From contig JAPTOF010000025.1 of the NCBI GenBank assembly GCA_028554755.1, positions 6,683,501 to 6,747,500 on the forward strand: a stretch of DNA of 64,000 bases, in the 5' to 3' direction. The position numbers and the translations under genes are program-made. Source of the DNA: Cordia subcordata (Eukaryota; Streptophyta; Magnoliopsida; Boraginales; Cordiaceae). A model generated the notes under the pieces. The model was not told where the DNA came from and did no database searches. It saw only the letters and a program-made list of their open reading frames with translations. Positions 22,226 to 33,518 of the stretch are shown piece by piece (the first letter of the stretch is position 1; every line of letters starts with the position of its first letter).

Positions 22226-22590
22226 GTATTTATGTATGTACGTATTTCTTTCGTTTCGTACAATTCTTCCTCGACAGATTACGAGCTTCTCTGATTATCC
22301 ATTTGTCACCAGACATGATGGTGATCCAAGAAACTTCCCAGGCCACCAAGAGGCTCTAAACTACTTGGAAAATTTTGCAACTGATTTTGGGTTGGTTAAG
22401 TTAATTAAGTTCAATCATGAGGTTGTAAGAGTTGAGCCGTGTGAATTTCTTACCACTGGTAAATGGATCGTGTTGGTGAGTGGATCGTGGAGTCAATATT
22501 AAATGGTGAGATGAAATTAGAGGAGGTTTTCGAGGCTGTGGTGGTTTGCAATGGTCACCATACACAACATCAGGTGGCAGAGCTTCCAGG
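22226..22590 (+). pseudogene. flavin-containing monooxygenase (FMO) exon fragment
   Basis: Plus-strand translation gives LSFRTILPRQITSFSDYPFV, DGDPRNFPGHQEALNYLENF and FGLVKLIKFNHEVVRVEP. This resembles the plant FMO segment 'SLRTNLPRE.MGFSD(F/Y)PF...FPGH.E.L.YL..FA..FGL...I.FN..V..V'. A frameshift around 22463-22490 moves to EVFEAVVVCNGHHTQ with VAELPG, the FMO 'VVVCNGH...P.(I/V)..(I/L)PG' block, followed by GTAAAT, a plausible splice donor. The N-terminal FAD GxGxxG exon and the downstream NADPH-binding exon are not found nearby. It is a broken single-exon remnant. FMOs oxygenate N- and S-containing metabolites; this one cannot be functional. Confidence 0.78.
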
Positions 22591-22599
22591 TAAATACTG

Positions 22600-23688
22600 T
22601 AAAACAATGTTATATACTGATAACAATCGTGATATATATTTCAAATAAGTTCTCTTTTGTTGTATTTGTTGACATATATTCTAAATTCCATATATCTAAT
22701 CCTTATATCATACTAGCATGCATATATAGGATAGCTAGCTAGGCTTGTGGGAAACACATCCTCTCTTATTTTTGGTTCTATCGGGACCCTTTATTTTCTT
22801 TCAACTGCTTTATTTTTTTTTTCCCTTTGTTTTGAAATAAAGAATGCAGATTAGTCTAATCTTATTTAAAAGATTGAAATTATCCCTCTTAATATTGGAG
22901 AAAAATAAAAATTAGAGAGAATTCTTTGCGGGGTTGAACTTCCATCATATATCGTCAAACTAGAGACGTACACAATAAGATAATTAGCTGCATATGTATC
23001 TACAAATTCAGTTGCCCATTTAGGAAAGCTAAAAATATGAAAAACTTACTTTACTAAGAAATAGGTTATCAGCCTAAATTCAATAATTAATCCATTTTTG
23101 GGTCCTTCTTAATAATTATTTTACGTCGAAATTCATTGAAACAATAATAAATTCTATAATAGTGGTCGATTGAATGCAGGATTTTTGGTGATCTTATATT
23201 CACGTGAAAAAATGAGCTCCATCTAGTACGTCATTTCAAAGAAAATGAACGCTTATCTCGATTCGTTAAGTTTTGCCAACTCTCCAGGTCTACTATCGTC
23301 TACATGCTGTAAATATTTGATAGAATTGAAAGTAATTTTTATTTAGAGCATTACTAGCGGCGAACACCCTTATGTGAATATAAAGTTCATATTATCAAGT
23401 TATATAGATAACAATAGAATAAATTGTAATGTGAATTAATTTATAAAATATGATTAAATTGCACACAAATAGATTCTTATGTATTTTGTGTATAATTTGC
23501 TTCTGTGTTCTCAAAGTTCAACATTTATGGACTTATATTATAAAAAAAGAAAAAGGAAAGAAAAAAAAAAACCTTAACCCAATAAATTCCCCTTTACCAT
23601 ATAGTGGTTCATATAATTCCTTTAAACTATATTATATTAATATAATAAAAAAGTATATTTTTAAAATATCAAAAATCCTAAACTAATA
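22600..23688. other. AT-rich DNA without a recognisable gene
   Basis: I looked for later FMO exons and found none. Open frames are short and AT-driven. The last part (about 23595-23645) contains a block repeated at about 24855-24895. Confidence 0.5.
23595..23645 (+). repeat. direct repeat copy A
   Basis: ATAATTCCTTTAAACTAT, preceded by TAGTGGTTC, matches GAGGTTCTT plus ATAATTCCTTTAAACTAT at 24855-24895. The two copies flank the candidate Helitron. Confidence 0.6.
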
Positions 23689-24507
23689 TCTGTGCTGTAT
23701 ATTAAAGTAGTTGAGCATTTCACCTCTTCAAATGTTATAGGCTTTTTTTAAAAAAAAAAAGATTTTTTTAAAAAAAGAGATTAAAGTGTCATTTTTTTTC
23801 TTTTCATGCTATGACGAGTGTTTCTTTCTTTTTTCCAATTTAAATCATGTGAAGATATCACATGACAACTCGGGATTACTTCTTTAATTGCTTTATACTT
23901 TAATTCTTCTTTTAATAGTTAACATCAGTTTAACAATTGACAAACTCATAAAAATTTCCAATTTAACCTTTTTATCTATCACCTAGAATATAATTTTAAA
24001 TTGTCCCAGTGAAACCTTGTAATTGTTTCTTCAATTTTTTTTTTTCAATAAATTCCTTTTATAACGGTAACTATAATGTTTCTTTTGCAAATATTGAGAA
24101 TTTGGAGTGCAATGTGACATCCTGAGTATGTCTTTCTCTTTTTATTTTCAATTTGATTCTTTGGGTAAGTACTTTTTGATAGGGACAAAAAATTGATGTC
24201 ACGTCATACCCTATGTTGTTTCTTCAATTGTTAGCCTAATATTTATTTTCTCAATAGTTAACCTTATTTTTTTATCAATGAAAATTGATTAAAAAACACA
24301 AAATAAATTGATATTTTGATTTTTATCTCGTTTTATTCTAAATCTCATAAATGTTTAAATTAGAAGAAATATAACTTCAATGTGTCAATAGATTCTTTTA
24401 TCTATAAATTATCTAATTTATTTTTAATCATACCATTATCTAGTTGACATGAAACGTAAAATAGAAAACATATAACACCCGCTCCATCACATGGATAAAC
24501 ATGCTAG
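23689..24507 (+). mobile_element. candidate non-autonomous Helitron, 819 bp
   Basis: It begins TCTGTGCTGTATATTAAAG after an A (23688) and ends in a small hairpin, TCCAT-CAC-ATGGA (24483-24495), eight bases before CTAG (24504-24507), which is followed by T. The TC start with an AT-rich 'TATATTAAAG' 5' motif, the 3' hairpin plus CTAG, and the A/T insertion site fit plant Helitrons. No coding sequence is present. The stem is short, so the call is tentative. Confidence 0.45.
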
Positions 24508-24854
24508 TTGATCAATTGGATTACGAAGGATTGATATCATTTGAAATTTATTACAAGTAAAATATTTTAATATATAAATCAATTAGCAATCGTAATTTTC
24601 TTTTCTAACATATAGAAATATCATAAGAATAAAGCGTATGAAATGATATTTCCATGGTAATGTAGATATAGATCAAACATTAACATAAAAATTTCAATTA
24701 TTTCTTTTGAAGTAAGAGTCAATAAAAATTAATGTGATTAATCCAAAAAAGGTTGTATATAAACAGGACATATATTTCATTCGCATATGATGTTATGTAC
24801 CATAAAACATTTTTTTGAGAATTAAAAATATGAGCTTTTTCCACCTCTTCTCCT

Positions 24855-24895
24855 GTATAGAGGTTCTTATAATTCCTTTAAACTATTTTATATTA
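24855..24895 (+). repeat. direct repeat copy B
   Basis: Second copy of the block at 23595-23645, about 1.25 kb away. Confidence 0.6.
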
Positions 24896-24919
24896 GCAAA
24901 ATCCAAACAATAGAAATTA

Positions 24920-25530
24920 TGAGTCACTTCTGTGGCTCGTTCCCAGGCTAATGGGTGGATCGATGTGACAAACCGGACGATAATACAGGATCAAAAACCA
25001 AGCTTAAGAAGGATAAGGGGTTATGGGCCGACCTTCTTTGAGAAGTTTTATGGGCAAATTGGACAACCCCAAGCTTGGTTACAGGGAAGACACCGTTTAG
25101 CATCACATAAAGGACAGAAGCCACAGTTCAAATGGAAATCGGGTCCAAAATCTTGCGAGTTGAGCAATATAGCGAGGAATCTAACGATGAAGCTCTAAAG
25201 CTCAATCTAGACCAGATTAAAAATTAAGAGAAATGGCTCAATTGAGGGCACGTAGAAACAGCTAAAACTACTACGATCGAGAAAATTTTTGAAGCAGGTG
25301 AAGCCGAAGGTTATCAAGGTCGAAGATCAAGTCTTGAGGAAGGCTCATTTCGAAGCTAGATCCAACAGTAGGGAAGCTCGAAGACTAGGAAGGTTCGTAC
25401 AAGGTCATCATGCAAGTCAGTCAGGTCTAGAACATCCTACCTTGCAAAGCTCGAAGGTAAGGAACTGAAGAATGCATGGATACTAAGCACCTCAAAAAGT
25501 TCTATCTGTGAAAAACTATTCTCGTAATTG
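24920..25530 (+). pseudogene. Ty3/gypsy integrase C-terminal fragment
   Basis: Plus-strand translation across frames: SQANGWIDVTNRTIIQ (normally PQANGQVE..NR.I), AWLQGRHRLASH (normally TTPRSATGETPFSLA.G), then EESNDEALKLNLDQI, QVLRKAHFEA (normally D.VLR.V), KLED.EGSYKVI (normally KLGP.WEGPY.V) and GKELKNAW, with LKKFY-like 'SKSS'. This is the integrase third catalytic region plus the GPY-type tail of a Tat-like gypsy pol. It is truncated on the left near 24920 and runs plus strand, so it is not the missing end of the minus-strand gypsy element. Confidence 0.7.
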
Positions 25531-26132
25531 TAATATTCTGAGCTATTTGGTAGATTGTCAAGCATGGATGTAGGCCCAAGTTTGGCCAAACCATGTCAAA
25601 AACATTGGTCACTTTTTCCTTTTCGACCGTTTTCAAGGATACATAGGGATAGGCTACGGGCTAGAGTCCCGAGCGAATCATTACATCAATAATGATTGGC
25701 CACGACCATAGTCCCTGACCCTTAACATCCAATATGTCAAGAATAAAAGTTGGGCTATCAGCCGGTATCTCGTATGAACTTGGCAACAAGAGTTCAGTTA
25801 CAGACCGAAACCCTGACCTAACCAACAAGGTAACAAATTGGTAAACTTCCACATGGGGCTAGGTCATGGACCAACACCCTAATTCCAATTGCCGTACAGG
25901 CCTAAAGGCACTTTCCAGTATTTACTGAGCTAAGGCTCGAAGGACCATTTGTTAAAAGTCAACTTACAGGTTGATAGTAAATAAATTGGCATCTAATGCC
26001 AATTTCATACTTGAATGAATTATTGAACCCATAGGTATAATCGAGCTACATGCTCTGAGAAATTATTAAACCCCAAAATCTAACTGACTACAAGCTCTAT
26101 CACTAGAAGTCACAACCTTAATTTGACCAACG
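25531..26132 (+). other. presumed 3' untranslated part of the gypsy fragment
   Basis: No coding sequence. Directly downstream of the pol tail on the same strand, where a gypsy element has its 3' non-coding region. No LTR boundary was found. Confidence 0.35.
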
Positions 26133-28011
26133 TGTGGTTGAGATAAGCCGACTTGTGCGTAATTCTTGTTCTTGGATGCGAGAGCAAGAATCTTGGTTTT
26201 TCTTGAATCAATAAACAAGAATATTGAATGTTCTTGCAAAAGTGAACAAGAGTGTAATCCTATTTGAATTTCTTGGCTAAATCTTAAAAGATCTTGCCAA
26301 GGGTATGTGTATATGTGTCTATGGTGTTTGAAAGATAGAAAGACTTACACACAGAGGCTTCTAAGTGTTCTACTTATAGGGAATATTTGACTAGCAAGAG
26401 ATAAGGTCTAATCCATGTTGGAATAGAATTCCTAAGCCAGATAGTATTTGACTTTAGAGCTTGATTTAAGGAGATAAAGCTCTAAAGGAGTTGGAATCCC
26501 CTTTAAACTTTCTCAAATCATAACTAGCAGTCTAGCACCTTATCCTTTGACCAATAACAACCTTATCTTATATTAATCAAGAACACTACATGCCCCATGC
26601 ATGCGAATCCCATCTAGGCACCCCACTTGCTCAAAAAGAGTCCACGATAAGGTCAAACAAGAATCTAAGAGCCAATAGGAGACTCTTATCCTCCTTTCCT
26701 TAATCTCGAAGACTCTAAAGTCAAACCATAGTAGTTTACAAGCTAAGCCATCAGGCACAACTAATCTTAATTAGCAAATTAATCCTAATTAGTCATGCAT
26801 TAATTTTGGACCAATAGAGAAACACTTAGGAATTTCTGTAACAAAAAATCTTCATGCAAATAGGATTCTCTTCCAGACACATAATTAAGCAACTAATCAA
26901 GAAAGAAGAAATAGCCGAAACAAGAAATTAAGCTCAAATGTTTTCGACTAGAAGAGAGACCAAAAGACCATAATTACCCTTTGCTCCCAAAATAACCAAA
27001 ATGCCTTTACCAACCTTAGGCGACATTTAGACTAGTTTGAACTTAGTCTACTCTAATGAAAAACTAAAGCCGCACTTTAAGAATAATTACTAATCCCCAA
27101 AAGCTTGTTACACAAAATGTAACCTTTATTTTTGTCGTACTAAGTAAAAAGACCAAAATGCCCATCTATGTACACCCATAGTCAAGGTCAGTCATTTGAC
27201 TATTACTATCACCTTTTCAACTACATCTATCCTTGATATATCTTGTCTTAAATGATAACCACTGACTAGTTACAGATCCCTTGATCCATGGAACAACCTA
27301 TAAGTTAGATGACCGATATACTACCAAAGGATAATACCACTAGACCTAGATCCGAATGATCAAATGGACAATTCCACAGGGCATATAGATTCTATATTGC
27401 ACGCACACATTCTAACTAATCAAAAACTAACATCTAACTGATAGATCTATTGACCCTTGCTAAGTAAGGACTCACCATAATGAATCAAAATGCCAATCTC
27501 ATACTTCATCAATACATCCACATATAGTCAAGATTAAAAGCATTGGCCACTTAGTAATAGTAAGGATAGTGTTTTTGTCTTTCATGGTACGATCTCTAGA
27601 AAAAACACTTATAGTGGTCCAATACATGACAAAAATAAGAGAAAGGGTCAAGCTTGGAAAGACTTCCAATTACCGAGGTAGATTGTCATGACAAAGAGAC
27701 TTGCTCACTATAGTTGTACCCTAGTAGACGCCTAATGCTACCATCCGATTATAGACTCAGCTTATGAAACAACTAGAACTAGACTTAGACCCACTATGCT
27801 TCCAACTTCACTGTGACACTATGTGTCCAACTTTACTACGTACCCAAGCCACTAATTGGTGTTAAGGACCTTTACACATACATTATACACATACTAGAGA
27901 AAAACATGCAAGAAAGGTATTTATGAATTTGTTAAAGATAATAACCATGTATAGGATCAAAAAAATGTCAATAAACAAGTGGTCTTTAGGGTATACTAAT
28001 CCCAACATAGG
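26133..28011 (-). repeat. probable solo LTR, TGTTGGGATT family
   Basis: On the minus strand it begins TGTTGGGATTAGTATACCCT (28011 leftwards) and ends near TCTCAACCACA (26133). A TATA-like TTCCCTATAAGTAG is on the minus strand near 26375-26390 and a TTGTTTATTGATTC tail motif near 26200. Part of the same family, in plus orientation, is at 39236-39785, sharing the TGTTGGGATT start and the internal ATAATCGGATGGTAG. No TSD was recognised, so the left end is approximate. Confidence 0.5.
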
Positions 28012-28269
28012 TTACTTAATCAAGTTGTCTATAAAGCTTTCTGATCTATAGTCAATTGATCACATTAATAGCTAAGATTGTCTGACTTATGAGTTGGATT
28101 AATTGAATAAGAAAGTAAAATGCTAAAAGTAAACGATATTGAAGTAACTTGCAACTTTGACTTCCTTTCCATTAAAAGATCAATTACATGGCAGACGGCC
28201 ACATACCAATCACAAAGAAATCTATTTTGAAGCTTAGAGCAAGATTGTGGCTAATAAATCTTGGTGGTC

Positions 28270-29650
28270 GTTCTCTTGTTGCACTTAATAAAATCACACT
28301 CTAGCATAGCATTCTCACATTCACTAATTGAGGCATCATCATGAAAGCCTTCTATAACCTTGCCATTAGCCTCTGCACCATTGTCGTCATTATTCTCAAA
28401 TTCATCTTCATTGTCCGAGTAATGTAGAAAATTGAAGTCAAGCTTAGGTTATTGAAGATAGACCTTTTTCCAAGCATCTTCCATGTGTTGTGCCTTGCCT
28501 CCATCGAAGAAGTTCAAAGAGTGTTTCTTGGCATTGCCATCGAATCTTATACCCATCAGCCACCAATATTCCTTTGATACCAGTCTTCATAACTTGCTCT
28601 GCATACATCTTCTTGAGCTTATGGAGCTTATTTTTGAGATTACCATTCTCTATGAAAAAGTTGAAAGCCTTGGTCTTGGCCTTAAGCTTAGCTTTTCTAT
28701 ACTAGTCTCATTGGTTGTCAAGCCATTAGCTTTCTCGTAGGCTTTGGTTAGTGCCTTTCAACCTCAAGAGAGATCTTTCTCGACCTCTTTATTTAGGGCC
28801 TTTACCCTATTACAATCATCTTTGGCAAATTTCTTCTCTATGGCTAGTTGCTACACTTGTTTGTGGAGCTTGGATGCTTGGGGGCTTTAGTGCACCAACA
28901 AAAGAAGTTGGACCTTCTTATTGGCTCTCCGAGCATGGTTTTAGTTAGACCCAAGTTTTCTTGAAGGCTCGCTTTGTGACTCTTAGTCTATGGAAAAAAC
29001 ACATTAGTGCATGGATAAAGCAAGCTAAAGTTGAAGTGTTCAAGGCGAGTGAACCTTACCGACTAAAAAAACACTAACTAGCGTAACAAAGGTGTGCCCT
29101 ATGTTGGCTTCCCTAAGATTTAGCTTAAAGACCTTCGAGCCTTGGGTTAGCCTTATTATTTTTAGAGGAATAGGGAAAGGAAAGACGGTTAAGACTGGAC
29201 CTTTCCATAACCTTTTCTTGGAAGCTCCCTCTATGAATTCAATCTGTTAGGGGCACAAGAAGGGGTAAGCTGCAATTAGAGCACATAGCGAGGCAATTTG
29301 AACTATCGAGGCCCTCATCGACATTATCAGTGGGATTTGACGTTAGGACATTAGGACGCTAGGGCTAAGGCTAAGCTAAAGCTTGGTTCTTTCTCTTGCG
29401 TAACTTGTGAATTATATCCTTAGAGGCTTTCTCCTCTAGGGCCTTGGTGTATTTATAGGCCTTAGAGGAATGAAGACCTTCGCTGCTCTTTCTTTGTTTA
29501 CGTTAGCTTCTTGGCTTGGGCCATTGCATTGATCAGTGAACTCTACTTGGTAGACATATTTCTAGCCATTGCTGCATGCCAAAAGGAATGAAGGGTAAAG
29601 ATAACAAAAATTAAAGCAAATAGGAGAAGAAGATAGCCAATCCTTCACGA
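28270..29650 (-). pseudogene. decayed ORF with coiled coil and acidic C-terminus
   Basis: Minus-strand frames run from a possible start MARNMSTK (near 29572) with KALEEKASKDIIHKLRKRK, through LTQGSKVFKLNLREANIGH, to a coiled-coil-like LAIEKKFAKDDCNRVKALNK and EVEKDLS, and a C-terminal KKHSLNFFDGGKAQHMEDAW, then SDNEDEFENNDDNGAEANGK. Several stops and shifts break it. The layout (basic start, long coiled coil, acidic tail) recalls the gag-like ORFs of some plant gypsy-type transposons, but I do not recognise the family. Confidence 0.35.
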
Positions 29651-29887
29651 CAGTTGGGTCAAGACAACTAATGAACACAGGATATAGCGCAGACCTTACC
29701 TTTCTCACTCTACCAAGTTCATAAATTGCTCATTCCTGGAATTCTTTAGGACAACCCATACTTTTATCTTCTTGACAATTGGGTCTGAGGGAGTTCAAGA
29801 AATCCTTCTTTTTTCTTCCTTAGTTAGTAAGCACATTCTATTTGTACAGGGACTTGACAAAAATATAATGCTCATACCACCCACAGT

Positions 29888-30267
29888 TAGGCATGGGAAT
29901 ATTCGAGCTATATCCGAACCCATATCGACATTTGTAACCGAACAGATAGAAAAAATTGTATTTTTTCAAAATTTGAATATATCCAATCTAATATCCAAAC
30001 TTTTTTTCGGATTTTTAGATAGGATTTTGGATATTGTTTTCTAGTCGATATCGAATATCAATATCCTATTTTTTATCTAAAACATTTTTTATCCCCAAAT
30101 CTACTAAACCCTAACCTAAAATTTCAAAATAAACTTCTCTCCTTAAACAACAAAAGGCCGCCCACCACCCACCACCCACCAGCCCCCCACAGCTCGTTAG
30201 CCCTCTCCCACTGAACATTACCGCACTAGTCAACAGCTACCATCAGCAGTAGTGTAGCACGTCCTAC

Positions 30268-30349
<82 letters not shown>

Positions 30350-30829
30350 GTATATATATATATAAAGAATTTTGGGTTTCTCATAAAAATTAAATCTTTT
30401 TAAAGCTTTTAGATATTTTCTTACTCATTATCGAATATGCTAAGTTTGTGAAAGTAGGATAAGTGTAGCTCTAATGGAGCTGAATGCTACATATAAATGA
30501 TTTCAATTTCAAATGGGTATCTTGGATATAATTTTTTCTTTGGAGATTATTGTAATAAAAAAAAATAAAATGACAAGAATCGATGACCATGCATACCAGC
30601 AGGTCCAACTTTTTAGTTCATTAAAAAAATTAATAAGAAATTTATTTTTTTAATTAATCTAAAAATATGAAATTTGTATCCAAAAATATTTTCTATCCAA
30701 AAATCCAATATTCAGTCAGATATGTAGTTTTAACTTTCTGATTGGATATTAGATTTTTTAGTCCAATATTTGATTATGTGATATCCGATTATCCAAATAT
30801 CTGAGTATCTAATCCGATTCCCACCCCTA
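29888..30829. mobile_element. hAT-like non-autonomous DNA transposon with 8-bp TSD
   Basis: Terminal inverted repeats TAGGCATGGGAAT (29888) and ATTCCCACCCCTA (ending 30829) match the hAT pattern TAGGG.TGGGAAT. The flanking octamers are CCCACAGT (29880-29887) and CCCACAAT (30830-30837), seven of eight identical, the size hAT transposases create. Sub-terminal ATCC/GGAT-rich motifs (ATCCGAAC, TATCCAA, ATCCGATT) recur near both ends. There is no transposase ORF. It contains a large (TC)n(TA)n tract. Confidence 0.72.
30271..30364. repeat. (TC)n(TA)n compound microsatellite
   Basis: About 32 TC units with one TTTC interruption, then about 13 TA units with one TG. It lies inside the hAT-like element. 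Confidence 0.92.
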
Positions 30830-30837
30830 CCCACAAT

Positions 30838-32475
30838 TAGAGCTCAACCTGAATCAGTGCACAAACTCTTTAACCTTGCAGATGATGCCACCCAACCAAT
30901 TTGTTCTATCCAAAATTTATTTGAAATGCCGTCAATAGAAGACTTATGGTTAGGTTAAAGCCAAACAATAGACTCCATTATGTGATTATTAATGAAGGGA
31001 TAATGTAAAACTCACTAACCTCGATCTAGCATTAACAAAATTTTCCCTTTTTTGAATTGTATTATTTTTGGTGGGAAAATTATTTATCATTTTATTCCAT
31101 AATCAAATCTTCCAAAAACTAAAATCAAACAAGAACTTAACATACAACCTCACATAAAGCCCACTCATTACACAAAAGAAATTAAGTTTTCACAAGTACA
31201 TATGTGTTTATGTTGTGTACTAATTCTATTCCTAGCATTAGTAAAAATAAGTTAGAGAATCTAGTCTTCTCATAACCCTTGGTTAGCATGAATTATATTG
31301 TTCTTCTAGTGCCAATAATCTACATCTTATATTTTCAAGCGGCACCATATCTTACTGCCTGCAACTTGCTTTTGATGTATCTATCTTTCTATTTCTTGTA
31401 ACACATCTCTAAGCTAAGATTTGTAGCTAATGCATCCATGCCAAGATAAACACCTATCGAGCAAAGGAACAAAGTCTTTTACCTTAGTTGTATTGCACAC
31501 TAATGAAAGTATGATATCAATGTAGTTAGTGAAAAATGACCTGTAAAGCAAATACATAGACACAATTATCGTATTCCTTAACCATTTCAAGGACAGGTAG
31601 TGAACCCTATCAAGTTCTCAATTTGAAGTTTCATTTTGTGCCATATCATTAAAGAACATTACATCATTTTGCATAAACTAATGCAATCTTTTGATTTAAA
31701 ATATGTTGTTCTTGCCTAGTAGATAGGTAGCAGTTATTAAAAGAGATGAACCAAGAACACAAGATATATGCAAAGAAATTACAATAGCAACTGAAAAAAT
31801 TTATCTTTCCTCTAGATCACCAAATGTTGAAATTTCAAAAGTTGGATACATCAATATCTACTAACATTCAAAGGTATAGACACAATTTCATAACATTAAC
31901 AACAAATTAGTTATTTTTTCAATATCCTTGTTGTTATAAATCTAAACTTAGAAAGGATCTAATAGTTCAATGTTCAATATTGATTTCTTAAACTTGTGAT
32001 AGATAGAATATCTTTATGAGGATGAAGAAGTATCATTTCAAGACAGATCTTCCATTCACGTAGATATTATTCTTCATTGCACTATGTATAATTATAAAGT
32101 ATTTTGTGTTCAAGTTTTTTTAATAATATTGACCTTGTCCACTCTTTCTAAAAGAAAAATTGGGTAATAATAATTATAGACAGCAACCATGTGGGACCAC
32201 TCTTCAAGCATGTCTTCTCTCCACAATTTGTTCCAACCCTTAGTTTTGTAGGTTACCTCAGCTAGTAAGCATGTTTATTCGCTTAGTTAATTATCCTACC
32301 AACTAAACTATGATTTCTCATTTTTGTTTATACTTGTCATGTATGTCTAATGTTATCTTATGGAAGTCAAATTTTGATATCTTTGTTAGATGTGTCTAAA
32401 AATGGATACGTTAGTATATATTATATTATGCTACTAATATGTTAGTAATTCATTGATAAACTTATAAAATATTTA
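30838..32475. other. intergenic DNA, nothing recognised
   Basis: AT-rich. A minus-strand stretch near 31490-31420 (reading TTKVKDFVPLLDRCLSWHGC) looks protein-like, but I cannot assign it. No repeats or RNA genes are evident. Confidence 0.4.
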
Positions 32476-32819
32476 TGTAAGGTGATAGCCCGTATTTTGG
32501 ATGGGCCCTAGAAATCATGTTTTGGCCATATTAGGAACTTGTTCATACTACAAGTAATTTCTTCATATATTCTATAAATACTAGCTTAGTATGTTATATT
32601 AGCTGTGAAAAAGTAAGACACGAAGTAGAGGGAGACAGAGAGAGTAAGGGCTCTTTAAACGAAGTACCGTACACCATATGTATTTGATGCTCAATATAAT
32701 GAAATTATCTCTTGTTTTCCTGTGGTGTAGGCAATAGGTTGAACTACATAGAACATTATGTGTCCATCTTTACATCTACCTTTATTTTATCTTTATTTTA
32801 ACAACCCAAATCCTCAACA
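32476..32819 (+). repeat. 5' LTR of a copia element, with PBS
   Basis: TGTAAGGTGATAGCCC to TCCTCAACA, 344 bp, with a TATA box TTCTATAAATAC near 32570. It is followed by three bases and the primer-binding site TGGTATCAATGC (32823-32834, normally TGGTATCAGAGC). The GCAATAGGTTGAACTACAT block resembles the end of Tork-type LTRs. Its leader/gag continues to 33122 and is then cut by the gypsy derivative. No matching 3' LTR was found in the window. Confidence 0.7.
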
Positions 32820-33122
32820 AATTGGTATCAATGCTTAGTTTAGAGAATTTGGCATGATGTTTTAGGTGTGAGAAAATACACAATGTTTCATTTACTACAT
32901 GATGGATGCTTTTGCTACTTTTGCATGAAAGATGATGATCTTGGACTCTATCTGACAAGAAAATAGAAAAAAAAAATAACTACTACACAAAGGTGTAAAT
33001 TTTAGCTTACATTGACCTAGGGTTAACATCAGTAGTGTTCTAATAAAATGATGTCATGCTAACATCATCAGGAACCTTGTTATGTACCTCTATTGATTGA
33101 TCTATTGTTGGAGAAAGAAGAC

Positions 33123-33518
33123 TGATGTGTGTCATTTATGCGTGTTTGCATCTAGTTTTTGCATGCACATTTAAGGGTGTTTAGAGTATAATTGAGTGCA
33201 CTTACTACAAAGTTTATGCATATTTGTTAATATTTGTACATAATGTATTTAGGTGCATAAATACTATACTAAGTGTTATATTCCATGTTTTAGGAGTGTT
33301 TTAGAAGGGTTCAAGCTTATGCGAGGAAGAAATGAGCTAACGGATGAAGACCGGAAGAAAAGAAATAAAGAAGAGATCATTCTGATCCAGCCAGTCGACT
33401 TAGAAGAAGAGCACGGTCGACCGGCCGCTCTAGAGAATAAAAGATTTGAAGCCGGTCGAGTTCCTCAAGAAGCCGGTCGACCGGCTAGGTCGACCGGCCA
33501 TTCCAGAGAGCTTCATGT
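33123..33518 (+). repeat. truncated 5' LTR of the gypsy derivative
   Basis: Nearly identical to 35402-35797, then homology stops after CCAGAGAGC. It contains a denser set of GGTCGACC palindromes than the right copy (33405-33505). Confidence 0.82.
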
